The notes under the pieces: model-generated
Told to the model about the DNA's origin: nothing
Seen by the model: only the letters and a program-made list of their open reading frames with translations
Database searches by the model: none
DNA from: Bosea sp. ANAM02
GTDB taxonomy: Bacteria; Pseudomonadota; Alphaproteobacteria; Rhizobiales; Beijerinckiaceae
DNA: 64,000 nt
NCBI RefSeq assembly: GCF_011764485.1
Contig: NZ_AP022848.1
Coordinates: 4,120,001 to 4,184,000 of the forward strand
Direction of reading: 5' to 3'
Made by a program: the position numbers and the translations under genes
Part shown: piece by piece, positions 8,835 to 17,737 of the stretch
How the letters are laid out: every line of letters begins with the position of its first letter
How positions within the stretch are numbered: the stretch's first letter is position 1

Positions 8835-10628
8835 TCAACCATTGGTCGGCAGCAGTGCTTCCAGCACCGCGATATGGTCGGCCTCGACAGGCGGCTTGTC
8901 CCAGCGGATGCGATTGATGCGGGGAAACCGCATGGCGAGGCCGGATTTATGCCGGGTCGAGCGCTGCAGGCCCTCGAAGGCGACTTCGAAGACGAGACCC
9001 GATTGCGCCTCATGCGTGACCTCGCGCACCGGGCCGAAGCGATTCAGCGTGTTCTTGCGGACATATTTGTCGATCTCGATCAGCTCTTCATCGGTGAAGC
9101 CGAAATAGGCCTTGCCGACCGGGACCAGCTCCTGCCCGCCATCCTCGCCCACGCGCCAGACGCCGAAGGTGTAGTCGGAATAGAAGGAGGAGCGCTTGCC
9201 GTGACCGCGCTGGGCATACATCAGCACGCAGTCGACGAGCCGGGCATCGCGCTTCCATTTCCACCAATAGCCCTTGGGGCGACCCGGCAGATAGGCTGAA
9301 TCGCGGCGCTTGATCATGCAGCCCTCGACCGCTTCCGCATCGGCGCCTGCTCCCGCTTCGGCCGGGTCCGCGCGGGCTGCCTTCAATTCATCCCAGGAGG
9401 CGAAGGAAATCACAGGCGAGAGATCGAAGCGGATGCTGGCGAGGCGCGACAGGAAGCTCTCAAGCCGCTGGCGCCGCTCCTCCAGAGGCAGATGCCGGAT
9501 ATCCTCCTCACCATCGACGAGCAGGTCGTAGACGCGGATATGGGCGGGGAAATCGCCCAGCATCTTCGCGGTGACGGTCTTGCGGTTCAGGCGCTGCTGC
9601 AGCGTATTGAAGCTCTGGACCGTGCTCTCGCGCATCACCAGCAATTCACCGTCGAGCGCGCCATCGATCGTCAGTTCCTCGACGAGATCGGGGAAGGCGG
9701 CTGCGATGTCCTCGCCGGTGCGGGAATAGAGCCGCGTCACGCGCGTGCCGTCGGCCTTGCGGCCACTGACGGCCTGGACGCGAATGCCGTCCCATTTCCA
9801 TTCGGCCGCAAATTCGACCGGGTCGAGCTTGTCGAAATCGCCGTCCTCGATCGGATGCGAGAGCATGACCGGGCGGAACGGCGCAGGATCGCGCGCCTCT
9901 GGCCGGGCGCCCCTGCCCTCCAGCCAGGCGAAGAGTTCGGCATAGGGTGGTTCCAGCCCGTGCCAGACCTGCTCAACCTCGTCGGGCGGGACGCCGCCGA
10001 GGCTCGCCGCCGCCGTCTTGGCAAGGCGGGCGGAGACGCCGATGCGCAGTGCACCGGTGATGAGCTTGAGCAGGGCCCAGCGCCCTGTCTCGTCGAGCGC
10101 GTCGAGCCAGCCGGCGACCAGGCGCGGCAGGTCGGTCTTGCCGGCCTCGCGCAGGCCCTCGACCACTTCGGGGAGGGTCAAGGGCGCGCGATTGTGGCTC
10201 ATCCCTTCTCCATCTCTCTCGCCGTCATCCCGGACGGAGCGAAGCGGAGATCCGGGATCCATGCCTGAACCTCCTTCGGAAGCGCTCAGGAATGGATCCC
10301 GGGTCTCCCTTCGGTCACCCGGGATGACCCCGATGGGGGTGACCGAGACTTGAACGGCGCCCGGCCACATCAGCGCGACCGTCTCCGAGAGATCGCCGAC
10401 ATAGTCATAGGACAGCGCGAAGAGCACAGGGTCGGTGCGCTCCGTGATCAGGGCCCGGATCAGCCCGGCCTTGGCGTTGCGGAAGACAAGCCCGCCCGTC
10501 ATCGCCGCGAGCGCATAGCCGCGATCGGGATCGGGCGTCGTGCGCAAATAATCGGCGATCAGCGCGATCTTGGCGTTGCGGCGCGGCTCATAGGCCAGGC
10601 GGTCGAGCAGCCAGGCAAAGCGGTTCAT
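8835..10628 (-). CDS. ATP-dependent DNA ligase, LigC-type, with an in-frame palindromic-element insertion
   Basis: A 597-residue ATP-dependent DNA ligase of the 'cisplatin damage response' type found with an exonuclease, Lhr-like helicase and PdeM. Start at MNRFAWLLDRL (10628). An N-terminal domain (1-~230) precedes the nucleotidyltransferase core, whose adenylated lysine is K278 in EWKWDG. Further motifs are SRTGEDI, DGELLVM, DAEAVEGCMIKRRD and WWKWKRD, followed by an OB fold. Residues 101-135 are encoded exactly by the 105-bp element at 10224-10328; with a few flanking residues this looks like an insertion in the loop after SETVALMWP and before LTLPEVVEGL. The frame is kept, so the enzyme is probably still made. 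Partner genes lie at 11538-12608, 13820-16306 and 16303-17022. Confidence 0.92.
   Translation of the reverse strand: MNRFAWLLDRLAYEPRRNAKIALIADYLRTTPDPDRGYALAAMTGGLVFRNAKAGLIRALITERTDPVLFALSYDYVGDLSETVALMWPGAVQVSVTPIGVIPGDRRETRDPFLSASEGGSGMDPGSPLRSVRDDGERDGEGMSHNRAPLTLPEVVEGLREAGKTDLPRLVAGWLDALDETGRWALLKLITGALRIGVSARLAKTAAASLGGVPPDEVEQVWHGLEPPYAELFAWLEGRGARPEARDPAPFRPVMLSHPIEDGDFDKLDPVEFAAEWKWDGIRVQAVSGRKADGTRVTRLYSRTGEDIAAAFPDLVEELTIDGALDGELLVMRESTVQSFNTLQQRLNRKTVTAKMLGDFPAHIRVYDLLVDGEEDIRHLPLEERRQRLESFLSRLASIRFDLSPVISFASWDELKAARADPAEAGAGADAEAVEGCMIKRRDSAYLPGRPKGYWWKWKRDARLVDCVLMYAQRGHGKRSSFYSDYTFGVWRVGEDGGQELVPVGKAYFGFTDEELIEIDKYVRKNTLNRFGPVREVTHEAQSGLVFEVAFEGLQRSTRHKSGLAMRFPRINRIRWDKPPVEADHIAVLEALLPTNG
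10224..10328. repeat. 105-bp palindromic element inside the ligase coding sequence
   Basis: Bounded by GTCAT and ATGAC and exactly 105 bp (35 codons). Read on the minus strand it is closely similar to the intergenic copies at 7860-7964 and 51157-51261, including the right-hand block CTTCGCTCCGTCCGGGATGA. It begins and ends on codon boundaries of the ligase, so it is translated as a Gly/Ser/Asp/Arg-rich 35-residue insert. Confidence 0.9.
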
Positions 10629-10735
10629 GCTGTCGCCTCGACGCCACACCGCATCCCGCATTTCATATTGCAGCGCATCGTTCAGATACCGTTCATGAAG
10701 CAAACCTTAACGGCAGCGGAGTAGCCGGGAGAGAC

Positions 10736-11518
10736 ATGCCGATGCGCGCAGCGATACGGTTCCTTGCCTTTGCCTTGCCTGCCATCGCTGCCACGTTCTC
10801 GGTCGGAGCCCCCGCGCAGGCGGCAAGCTTCTCCTGCCGCGAGACGCCGATCGTGCGCTCGAACGCTGCGCTTGCGCCGCTCTCCGCCAAGGTCTCGCAG
10901 GGCAAGGCCCTGACGATCCTCGCCATCGGCTCCTCCTCGACCGAGGGCATCGGCGCCAGCGCCAGGGACAAGACCTATCCCGCCCGCCTGCAGGCGCTGC
11001 TCGGCAAGGCTTGGCCGAAGTCGCAGGTCGAGATCGTCAATGCCGGCATCGGCGGCGAAACCGCCCCGCAGACGCTCATCCGTCTGAAGACTGCGCTCAC
11101 CGCGCGTCCCTACGATCTCGTAATCTGGCAGGTCGGCACCAACGACGCCGTCAAGGGCGGCGATCTCGACGCCTTCAAGGCAATGGTCGGCGAAGGCATT
11201 TCGCTCGTGCGCGAGGCCGGCCCGGCGCTCGCCATCCTCGACCCGCAGTTCTTCCCCTCGGTGCGCGATCCGCAGCGCTACGGCCGATATGTCGAGGCCG
11301 TCGGCGAAGTCGCCCGGCGCGAGGCCGTGCCCGTCTTCGGCCGCTATGACGCGATGCGCGAATGGCACCGCAGCGATGCCGAGGCCTTCAAGGCCGCGCT
11401 CTGGACCGACGGCTTCCACATGAGCGACGCCGGCTATGACTGCCTTGCCCGCGACATGGCGAACGCCATGGTCGGCATGGCCGCGCCCGCGCGGCCGGTC
11501 GTCGCCGCCTCGCGCTGA
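10736..11518 (+). CDS. Secreted SGNH/GDSL-family hydrolase
   Basis: A 260-residue esterase/acyl hydrolase of the SGNH fold. A signal peptide (RFLAFALPAIAATFSVGAPAQA) points to the periplasm. Block I reads IGSSSTEGIG near residues 64-73, with serine replacing the usual aspartate of GDS. Block II glycine is in NAGIGGET, block III asparagine in WQVGTNDA, and block V in DGFHMSD with the catalytic Asp/His. Substrate not predictable. It sits between the ligase and its exonuclease, transcribed against both, so it is probably an independent gene dropped into the repair island. Confidence 0.85.
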   Translation: MPMRAAIRFLAFALPAIAATFSVGAPAQAASFSCRETPIVRSNAALAPLSAKVSQGKALTILAIGSSSTEGIGASARDKTYPARLQALLGKAWPKSQVEIVNAGIGGETAPQTLIRLKTALTARPYDLVIWQVGTNDAVKGGDLDAFKAMVGEGISLVREAGPALAILDPQFFPSVRDPQRYGRYVEAVGEVARREAVPVFGRYDAMREWHRSDAEAFKAALWTDGFHMSDAGYDCLARDMANAMVGMAAPARPVVAASR

Positions 11519-11537
11519 TCGACAACTAAATCGACAA

Positions 11538-12608
11538 CTAAATAGAAGCCGCATCGGTTGCCTCCCCTGCGGGATCGGCCTCGCCTTCGTCGCCATAGCC
11601 GACGAGATGCAGCGGCTTGGCCTTCACGCCCGCCGTGCCGCACCAATGGACGAGCGCATCGGCCTCGCCATGCGTGACCCAGATTTCGCCCGCCTGAACC
11701 TCGCGGATGGTCGCGAGCAGGTCGTCCCAATCGGCATGGTCGGAGATGACGAGCGGCAATTCGACGCCCTTCTGGCGCGCCCGCGCCCTGATCCGCATCC
11801 AGCCAGAGGCGAAGGCTGTAACGGGGTCGGGGAAGCGGCGCGCCCACAGGTCCTGCGTCGCGCTCGGCGGACAGATGACGATCTCGCCGCCCAGCGTCTT
11901 GCGATCAGTCTCGGAGACAAGCCTGATCTCGCCGAGCGGTATGCCCTCGGCTTCGTAGAAGGCGGTGATCTTCTCGACCGCGCCGTGGATATAGATCGGC
12001 CTGATGTAGCCGGCCTCGCGGATCAGAGCCATGACGCGCTGCGCCTTGCCCAGCGAATAGGCGCCGACGATATGCGTCCGCTCCGGGAAGAGCCGAACGG
12101 ATTCCAGCAACTTGGCCACCTCCCCCGATGCCGGCGGATGACGGAAGACCGGCAGGCCGAAGGTCGCCTCGGTGATGAAGATGTCGCAGGGCACCGGTTC
12201 GAAACCGGCGCAGGTCGGGTCGCGCTCGCGCTTGTAGTCGCCGGAGGCAACGATGCGCAGGCCCCGGTTTTCGACCGCGATCTGGGCGGAACCGAGGACA
12301 TGGCCAGCCGGGACGAAGGTGAAGTCGACCTCGCCGATGCGCACGGCTTCGCCGGGTACGGCGACCTGCTGCGAACCCGCAAAACCCTCGCCATAGCGCA
12401 GAGCCATGATCGCCAGCGTCTCGCGCGTCGCCAGCACGGCGCCATGGCCGGCGCGGGCATGGTCGGAATGGCCATGGGTGATCAGCGCCCGCGCCACCGG
12501 GCGGACGGGGTCGATATGGATATCGGCCGGCGGGCAATAGAGCCCGGCCGGTGTCGGCAGCAGCAATTCGGAGGGGCGCCAGCAGGCGCTTTGTCTGGCC
12601 AGCGTCAC
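11538..12608 (-). CDS. Ligase-associated DNA exonuclease (metallo-beta-lactamase/beta-CASP)
   Basis: A 356-residue nuclease of the SNM1/CPSF73-like metallo-beta-lactamase family that accompanies LigC-type ligases. Metal ligands are in THGHSDHA (motif 2), PAGHVLGSA (motif 3), ASGDYKRERD (motif 4) and the late histidines ISDHADW and THGEADA. It likely trims 5' ends during DNA end repair (family knowledge, inference). A GTG start at 12608 is used. The divergent methyltransferase start is 23 bp away. On the minus strand it points toward the ligase gene but is separated from it by the SGNH gene. Confidence 0.9.
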   Translation of the reverse strand: MTLARQSACWRPSELLLPTPAGLYCPPADIHIDPVRPVARALITHGHSDHARAGHGAVLATRETLAIMALRYGEGFAGSQQVAVPGEAVRIGEVDFTFVPAGHVLGSAQIAVENRGLRIVASGDYKRERDPTCAGFEPVPCDIFITEATFGLPVFRHPPASGEVAKLLESVRLFPERTHIVGAYSLGKAQRVMALIREAGYIRPIYIHGAVEKITAFYEAEGIPLGEIRLVSETDRKTLGGEIVICPPSATQDLWARRFPDPVTAFASGWMRIRARARQKGVELPLVISDHADWDDLLATIREVQAGEIWVTHGEADALVHWCGTAGVKAKPLHLVGYGDEGEADPAGEATDAASI

Positions 12609-12631
12609 ACTCCTCCGCTACACCGGTCGGT

Positions 12632-13591
12632 ATGACCGATACAGGCTCGACCACGCATTTCGCCTCCTCCGGCGACCCCGTGCTCGACCGCCGCTATGGC
12701 TGGGCAGAGGCTGCGCTGAAGGACGGGGACGCGCAAGCGGCCGTCGAAATCCTCGATCAGACCCTGTCGCAGGCCTATCACTTCACCGCCGCCTGGCATC
12801 TCTACGGGCTGGCTCAGGAGGCGCTCGGCCACAAGGAGGACGCGGCCACCGCCTGGCGGCAATGCCTCGACCTCGATCCCAACGACCATTTCGGCGCGCG
12901 GCTCGATCTTGCCCGCATCGGCGCGCTGCCGGCCGAGCAGGCGACCTCGGAGAATTTCTCCGGCGCATTGTTCGACGCCTATGCCGACCGCTTCGACAGC
13001 CATCTCACGCAAACCCTGCATTACAACGCGCCCGACCTGCTGAAGGCGGCGCTCGTCCGCTGCTGCAGCAACGCCGGCCGGCCCTTCCGGTTCGACATCG
13101 TCTACGATCTCGGCTGCGGCACCGGATTGATGGGCGAGGCGATCCACGAGCAGAGCGGCTTCATCGCCGGCTGCGATCTCTCGCCGCGCATGATCGAGCG
13201 GGCGCGGGCCAAGCTCGCGCCTGACGGCACGCCGCTCTACGACAAGCTCGCCGTCGCCGGCCTGACGAGCTTCCTCGCCAGCCGGCCGGACGCCTCCGCC
13301 GATCTCGTCGTCGCGGCCGATGTCTTCGTCTATCTCGGCGAGCTCGCGCCCTGCTTCGCCCAGAGCGCGCGCGTGCTGGAGCCGGACGGGCTGCTCGCCT
13401 TCACGGTGCAGAGCCATGCCGGCGAAGGCGTCGTGGTGGGCGGTGATCGGCGGTTCGCGCATGCGGAAAGCTGGCTGAGGGAGCGGCTGATCGAAGCCGG
13501 GCTCACACCCATACTCGCCGAGCTCGCCAGCACGCGGCAGGATCGCGGCGCGCCGGTGCCGGGGTTGCTGATGGTGGCGGAGAAGCGATGA
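12632..13591 (+). CDS. TPR-containing class I SAM-dependent methyltransferase
   Basis: A 319-residue protein with an N-terminal tetratricopeptide-like region (GWAEAALKDGDAQAAVEIL, then AWHLYGLAQEALGHKEDAA, residues ~18-85), followed by a Rossmann methyltransferase. Motif I is VYDLGCGTGLMG (~160), with GCDLSPRMIERA and VVAADVFVYLGEL next. This layout matches the predicted TPR-methyltransferases of COG4976; the target is unknown. The ATG at 12632 is chosen because upstream codons would run into the divergent exonuclease. Its location between exonuclease and helicase may indicate a role linked to DNA damage, but that is only positional. Confidence 0.82.
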   Translation: MTDTGSTTHFASSGDPVLDRRYGWAEAALKDGDAQAAVEILDQTLSQAYHFTAAWHLYGLAQEALGHKEDAATAWRQCLDLDPNDHFGARLDLARIGALPAEQATSENFSGALFDAYADRFDSHLTQTLHYNAPDLLKAALVRCCSNAGRPFRFDIVYDLGCGTGLMGEAIHEQSGFIAGCDLSPRMIERARAKLAPDGTPLYDKLAVAGLTSFLASRPDASADLVVAADVFVYLGELAPCFAQSARVLEPDGLLAFTVQSHAGEGVVVGGDRRFAHAESWLRERLIEAGLTPILAELASTRQDRGAPVPGLLMVAEKR

Positions 13592-13607
13592 AGGCTATCC
13601 GCCTCTG

Positions 13608-13652
13608 CAATAAAGACAAGGCCCGGCCGCAAGGGGGGATCGCGACCGGGCC
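13608..13652 (-). terminator. Rho-independent terminator-like hairpin
   Basis: Arms 13620-13626 and 13646-13652 pair perfectly, and the T-rich tail lies on the minus strand only. This assigns the terminator to a leftward transcript. Confidence 0.5.
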
Positions 13653-13725
13653 AGCCCCAGATGCGGCTTTGAGGCGGGGGCCACACCTCGCCTTACATAC
13701 GTCGCGGCCGGACCTTTGGATGCAT
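13608..13725 (-). ncRNA. Candidate small RNA ending at an orphan minus-strand terminator
   Basis: Read on the minus strand, a stem GGCCCGG/CCGGGCC with inner CGC/GCG pairs ends at 13620 and is followed by TTGTCTTTATT, a plausible intrinsic terminator. No minus-strand gene precedes it. A TATACT box (13732-13737) lies about 120 nt upstream; the -35 region is weak. The transcript would also carry a 10-codon ORF (MHPKVRPRRM) at its 5' end. Alternatively the hairpin only ends the plus-strand methyltransferase transcript. Confidence 0.3.
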
Positions 13726-13819
13726 GACGGCAGTATAATCTGATAGTTTGGGGCGATCGACTGCAGCGACCCCTCATTCCCCTTTCGTTCTCCCTCGTCA
13801 CCCCCTATCTTCGGCCGGC

Positions 13820-16306
13820 ATGGCCGCCCCCTCCCCGCTCCCTCCCGCCTTCGAGGCCTGGTTTTCCGGGCGTGGCTGGAGCGTGCGGCCGCATCAGCTC
13901 GCCTTGCTGGAGGAGGCCCGCGCCGGGCGCTCGACGCTATTGGTCGCACCGACCGGCGCCGGCAAGACGCTCGCCGGCTTCCTGCCCTCGCTGGTCGAAC
14001 TGGCCGAGCGCGGCGGCCAGCATGACGGGCTGCACACGCTCTACATCTCGCCGCTAAAGGCGCTCGCCGTCGACATCGCCCGCAATCTCGAAGCGCCCGT
14101 GCGCGAAATGGGGCTGCCGATCACGATCGAGACGCGCACCGGCGACACCTCCGCCGCCAAGCGCACGCGCCAGATCCAGCGCCCGCCCGATATCCTGCTG
14201 ACCACGCCGGAGCAGCTCGCGCTGCTGGTCTCGCATCGCGACGCCGCGCCCTTCTTCTCATCCTTGCGCCGCATCGTGCTCGACGAATTGCATGCGCTCG
14301 TCACCTCCAAGCGCGGCGACCTGCTGGCGCTCGATCTCGCGCGCCTGAAGGCGCTGGCGCCGCAGGTTTCGGCCGTCGGGCTCTCGGCAACGGTGCGGGA
14401 GCCCGCCGACCTGCAATTGTATCTCGGCGGCGCCGCGACGCCGGCGGGGCTCGTCACCGTCGCGGGCGGGGCCAAGCCGCGCATCGGCATCCTTGATACG
14501 GAACGGCGCCTGCCGATCGCCGGGCACACCACGCTGCATGCGATGGCCGAGGTCTACGAGGCGATCCGCACGCACAAGCTGACCCTGGTCTTCGTCAACA
14601 CGCGCATGCAGGCGGAATTCGCGTTCCAGGCCTTGTGGAACCTCAATAACGACAACCTGCCGATCGCGCTGCATCACGGTTCGCTCGACGCCCAGCAGCG
14701 TCGCAAGGTCGAGGCCGCGATGGCCGATGGCCGGCTCAAGGCCGTGGTCTGCACCGCGACGCTCGATCTCGGCATCGACTGGGGCGATGTGGACCTCGTC
14801 GTCAATCTCGGCGCGCCGAAGGGCGCAAGCCGCCTGATCCAGCGCATCGGCCGTTCCAACCACCGCATGGACGAGCCCTCGGAGGCGCTATTGGTGCCTT
14901 CCAATCGCTTCGAACTGCTGGAGTGCCGTGCGGCGCTGGAAGCCGTGCATGAGGCGGCGCAGGACACAGCTCCGCCACGCATCGGCGCGCTCGACGTGCT
15001 CGCCCAGCACGTCCTCGGCGTCGCCTGCTCGGACGGGTTTAAGGCCGATGCGCTCTACGAGGAGGTCCGCACCGCCTCTCCCTACGCCGATCTCGCCCGC
15101 GCCGATTTCGACGCCGTCGTCAATTTCGTCGCGACCGGCGGCTATGCGCTGAAGAGCTATGAGCGCTTCGCCAAGCTCAGGCAGGACAAGGCCGGCCTCT
15201 GGCGCGCCAGCAACGCGCGCGTGATCCAGCAATACCGCATGAATGTCGGCACCATCGTCGAGGCGACGATGCTGAAGGTCCGGCTCGGCCGGGCGCGTGC
15301 GGGGAAGCCGGGCCAGCCCGGCATGATCACGCGCGGCGGACGCGTGCTCGGCGAGATCGAGGAATATTTCGCCGAGACCATGGTGCCGGGCGACACCTTC
15401 GTCTTCGCCGGCGAAGTGCTGCGCTTCGAGGGCATTGTCGAGAACGAGGCAGTCTGCTCGCGCGCCGTCGCCGGCACCGATCCGAAAATCCCGTCCTATG
15501 ACGGCGGCAAGTTCCCGCTCTCGACCTTCCTCGCCGCCCGCGTGCGCGCCATTCTTGGCTCTCCCAGCCTCTGGCATACGCTGCCGGAGGAGGTTTCGGC
15601 CTGGCTGCATGCGCAGAAGCGGATATCGCGCCTGCCGCAACCCGGCGAACTCTTGGTCGAAACCTTTCCGCGTGCCGGACGCTTCTATCTCGTCGCCTAT
15701 CCGTTCGAGGGCCGCCTTGCACACCAGACGCTGGGCATGCTGCTGACGCGCCGGCTGGAGCGCGCCCGCATGCGCCCGCTCGGCTTCGTCTGCAACGATT
15801 ACGGCATGGCCTGCTGGGCGCTCGGCGACATGACCGCGGCGATCGCGCGCGGCGCGCTCGATCTCGACGAACTCTTCGCACAGGACATGCTCGGCGACGA
15901 TCTCGAAGACTGGATGGCGGAATCGGCACTGATGAAGCGGACCTTCCGCTCCTGCGCCATCATCGGCGGGCTGATCGAGCGGCGCTTCCCCGGCCAGGAG
16001 AAGAGCGGCCGGCAGGTGACGATCTCGACCGATCTCGTCTACGACGTGCTGCGCCGGCACGAGCCCGATCATATCCTGCTCAAGGCGGCGCGGGCCGATG
16101 CGGCGACGGGCCTGCTCGACATTCGCCGGCTCGGTGAGATGCTGACACGGATCAGCGGCCGAATCGTGCATCAGCCGCTCGACCATGTCTCGCCGCTCGG
16201 CGTCTCCGTGATGCTCGAAATCGGGCGCGAGGCGGTTTATGGCGAGGCGGCGGACGAGATCCTGGCGGAAGCGGAAGCGATGCTGACGGAAGAGGCGATG
16301 GCGTGA
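13820..16306 (+). CDS. Ligase-associated DEXH-box helicase (Lhr family)
   Basis: An 828-residue superfamily 2 helicase. Walker A is VAPTGAGKT (~residue 45), the DExH box is LDELHAL, motif III is LSATV, and motif VI is QRIGRSNHR. Then come the winged-helix and Lhr-core domains (GRVLGEIEEYFAETMVPGD, YDGGKFPLS). It likely unwinds DNA for the ligase/exonuclease partners. The ATG at 13820 is preferred over the longer open frame. A TATAAT at 13734-13739 upstream may be its -10 box. The stop overlaps the pdeM start by four bases, so the two are one operon. Confidence 0.93.
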   Translation: MAAPSPLPPAFEAWFSGRGWSVRPHQLALLEEARAGRSTLLVAPTGAGKTLAGFLPSLVELAERGGQHDGLHTLYISPLKALAVDIARNLEAPVREMGLPITIETRTGDTSAAKRTRQIQRPPDILLTTPEQLALLVSHRDAAPFFSSLRRIVLDELHALVTSKRGDLLALDLARLKALAPQVSAVGLSATVREPADLQLYLGGAATPAGLVTVAGGAKPRIGILDTERRLPIAGHTTLHAMAEVYEAIRTHKLTLVFVNTRMQAEFAFQALWNLNNDNLPIALHHGSLDAQQRRKVEAAMADGRLKAVVCTATLDLGIDWGDVDLVVNLGAPKGASRLIQRIGRSNHRMDEPSEALLVPSNRFELLECRAALEAVHEAAQDTAPPRIGALDVLAQHVLGVACSDGFKADALYEEVRTASPYADLARADFDAVVNFVATGGYALKSYERFAKLRQDKAGLWRASNARVIQQYRMNVGTIVEATMLKVRLGRARAGKPGQPGMITRGGRVLGEIEEYFAETMVPGDTFVFAGEVLRFEGIVENEAVCSRAVAGTDPKIPSYDGGKFPLSTFLAARVRAILGSPSLWHTLPEEVSAWLHAQKRISRLPQPGELLVETFPRAGRFYLVAYPFEGRLAHQTLGMLLTRRLERARMRPLGFVCNDYGMACWALGDMTAAIARGALDLDELFAQDMLGDDLEDWMAESALMKRTFRSCAIIGGLIERRFPGQEKSGRQVTISTDLVYDVLRRHEPDHILLKAARADAATGLLDIRRLGEMLTRISGRIVHQPLDHVSPLGVSVMLEIGREAVYGEAADEILAEAEAMLTEEAMA

Positions 16307-17022
16307 CAGCGGCAGCGGCAGTGCCGGCCAAGAAACACGAAGAGGCGAGCGAGGCCTTCATGCTGGGCCGGCTCGCGCTCGTGCCCGATCTCTCGGGCGC
16401 GCTCTGGCTGCCGGAGGAGCGCACGCTCGTCGTCGCCGACCTGCATCTGGAGAAGGGCTCCGCCTATGCGGCGCGCGGCGTGATGCTGCCGCCCTATGAT
16501 TCGGCGGCGACGATCGCCGCGCTTGCCGGCGCGGTCCGGCGCCACCAGCCGGCCCGCGTGATCGCGCTCGGCGACAGCTTCCATGACCGCGATGCCGAGA
16601 ACCGCCTCGCCCCGGAGATGCGTGCTGCGCTCGGCGCACTCCAGCAGGGCCGCGACTGGCTCTGGATCACCGGGAACCACGACCCGGCGATCAGCCGCGC
16701 CATGGGCGGCGAGAGTGCGGCGGAGATCATGCTTGCCGGCGTGACCTTGCGCCACGAACCGACCGCTTCCGAAGACGGATACGAGATCGCCGGCCATCTG
16801 CATCCGGCCGCGAAGGTCAGGATGCGCGGGCGGGCGATCCGGCGGCGCTGCTTCGCCCTGTCGGCGCGGCGCTGCGTGATGCCGGCGATGGGTGCCTATG
16901 CCGGCGGCCTCAACCTGCGCGACGCCGTTTTCCGGCCCTTGTTCCGCACCGGACTGAGCGCGCATCTCCTCGGCGACGGCCGGCTCTTCCGGATCGATCC
17001 ACGGTTATTGCTCCCGGATTGA
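16303..17022 (+). CDS. pdeM: Ligase-associated DNA damage response endonuclease PdeM
   Basis: A 239-residue calcineurin-like metallophosphoesterase, fourth member of the ligase-associated repair set. Metal-binding motifs in order: VADLHLEKG, ALGDSFHD, TGNHDP, LRHEP and AGHLHP. GTG start overlapping the helicase stop. With the ligase, the beta-CASP exonuclease and the Lhr helicase it is thought to form a DNA repair module (family knowledge); exact substrates are unproven. Confidence 0.92.
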   Translation: MTAAAAVPAKKHEEASEAFMLGRLALVPDLSGALWLPEERTLVVADLHLEKGSAYAARGVMLPPYDSAATIAALAGAVRRHQPARVIALGDSFHDRDAENRLAPEMRAALGALQQGRDWLWITGNHDPAISRAMGGESAAEIMLAGVTLRHEPTASEDGYEIAGHLHPAAKVRMRGRAIRRRCFALSARRCVMPAMGAYAGGLNLRDAVFRPLFRTGLSAHLLGDGRLFRIDPRLLLPD

Positions 17023-17133
17023 TCGAGCGGGTTGCGTCCGTCACAAGGTTGTGGCATCAGGGCGCCGCTTCGGAACGACGCCAGCGCCCGCAACCGCCTC
17101 AGAGCAACCGCGAACGCCCCGGCCGCCGGACCT

Positions 17134-17208
17134 GCTGCGGTAGCTCAGTGGTAGAGCACTCCATTGGTAATGGAGAGGTCGAGAGTTCAATCCTCTCTCG
17201 CAGCACCA
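17134..17208 (+). tRNA. tRNA-Thr (anticodon GGT)
   Basis: Cloverleaf folds by eye: acceptor GCTGCGG/TCGCAGC with one G-T pair, D arm AGCTCAGTGGTAGAGC, anticodon stem CTCCA/TGGAG around loop TTGGTAA, and T arm GAGAG-TTCAATC-CTCTC. Discriminator A and an encoded CCA follow. The anticodon GGT reads ACC and ACT threonine codons. Confidence 0.97.
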
Positions 17209-17336
17209 GCCATTCGTCATGACAGCGACGTTTAGCTCCGGCGGTCTTCGCCGATGGCATCACTGCCTTGCCTGCCGCTCGCATTCCTCTGCGCCAAGCC
17301 ACCGTCTAGGGTGGGCCGTCACTGACGGAACCTGCC

Positions 17337-17726
17337 ATGCCCAAGCGCATCATCACATCGGATCGCATTCACAAGGGCCGCCTGCCCTTCGCCCAGGCGA
17401 CCGTCGCCGGCGGCTTCATGTTCGTCTGCTGCGTCGGCACCGACAAGGACGGCAAGCTCGCGATCGGCGATCCCCGCGCCCAGACCCAACAATGCATCGA
17501 TAATATCAAGGCGTTGCTGGAGGAGGCCGGCGGCTGCCTCGACGATGTCGTGAAATGCACGGTCTATGTCACCGACCGCGCCTATTGGGAGCCGATGAAC
17601 GAGATCTATTTCGCCAATTTCGCAGAAGCGACGCCGCATCGCGTCTCCTGCATCGTCAATGGGCTGGGCTCGCCGAACTGCCTCGTCGAGATCGACGCCA
17701 CCGCCTATCTCGGCGACGAGGCCTGA
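17337..17726 (+). CDS. RidA family enamine/imine deaminase-like protein
   Basis: A 129-residue Rid (YjgF/YER057c/UK114) protein. Such trimeric cytosolic enzymes hydrolyse reactive enamines/imines released by PLP enzymes. The catalytic arginine appears conserved in PHRVSCIV, and the later glutamate in LVEIDATAY. Other blocks are NIKALLEEAGGCLDDVVKCTVYVTD and PMNEIYFANF. The N-terminus (PFAQATVAGGFMFV) fits the family. Convergent with the ankyrin gene 11 bp away. Confidence 0.88.
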   Translation: MPKRIITSDRIHKGRLPFAQATVAGGFMFVCCVGTDKDGKLAIGDPRAQTQQCIDNIKALLEEAGGCLDDVVKCTVYVTDRAYWEPMNEIYFANFAEATPHRVSCIVNGLGSPNCLVEIDATAYLGDEA

Positions 17727-17737
17727 TCGGGCTCCGT

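Noticed and set aside
17019..17222. 67-codon frame running through the tRNA
   Set aside because: It crosses the tRNA-Thr gene; no homology seen.
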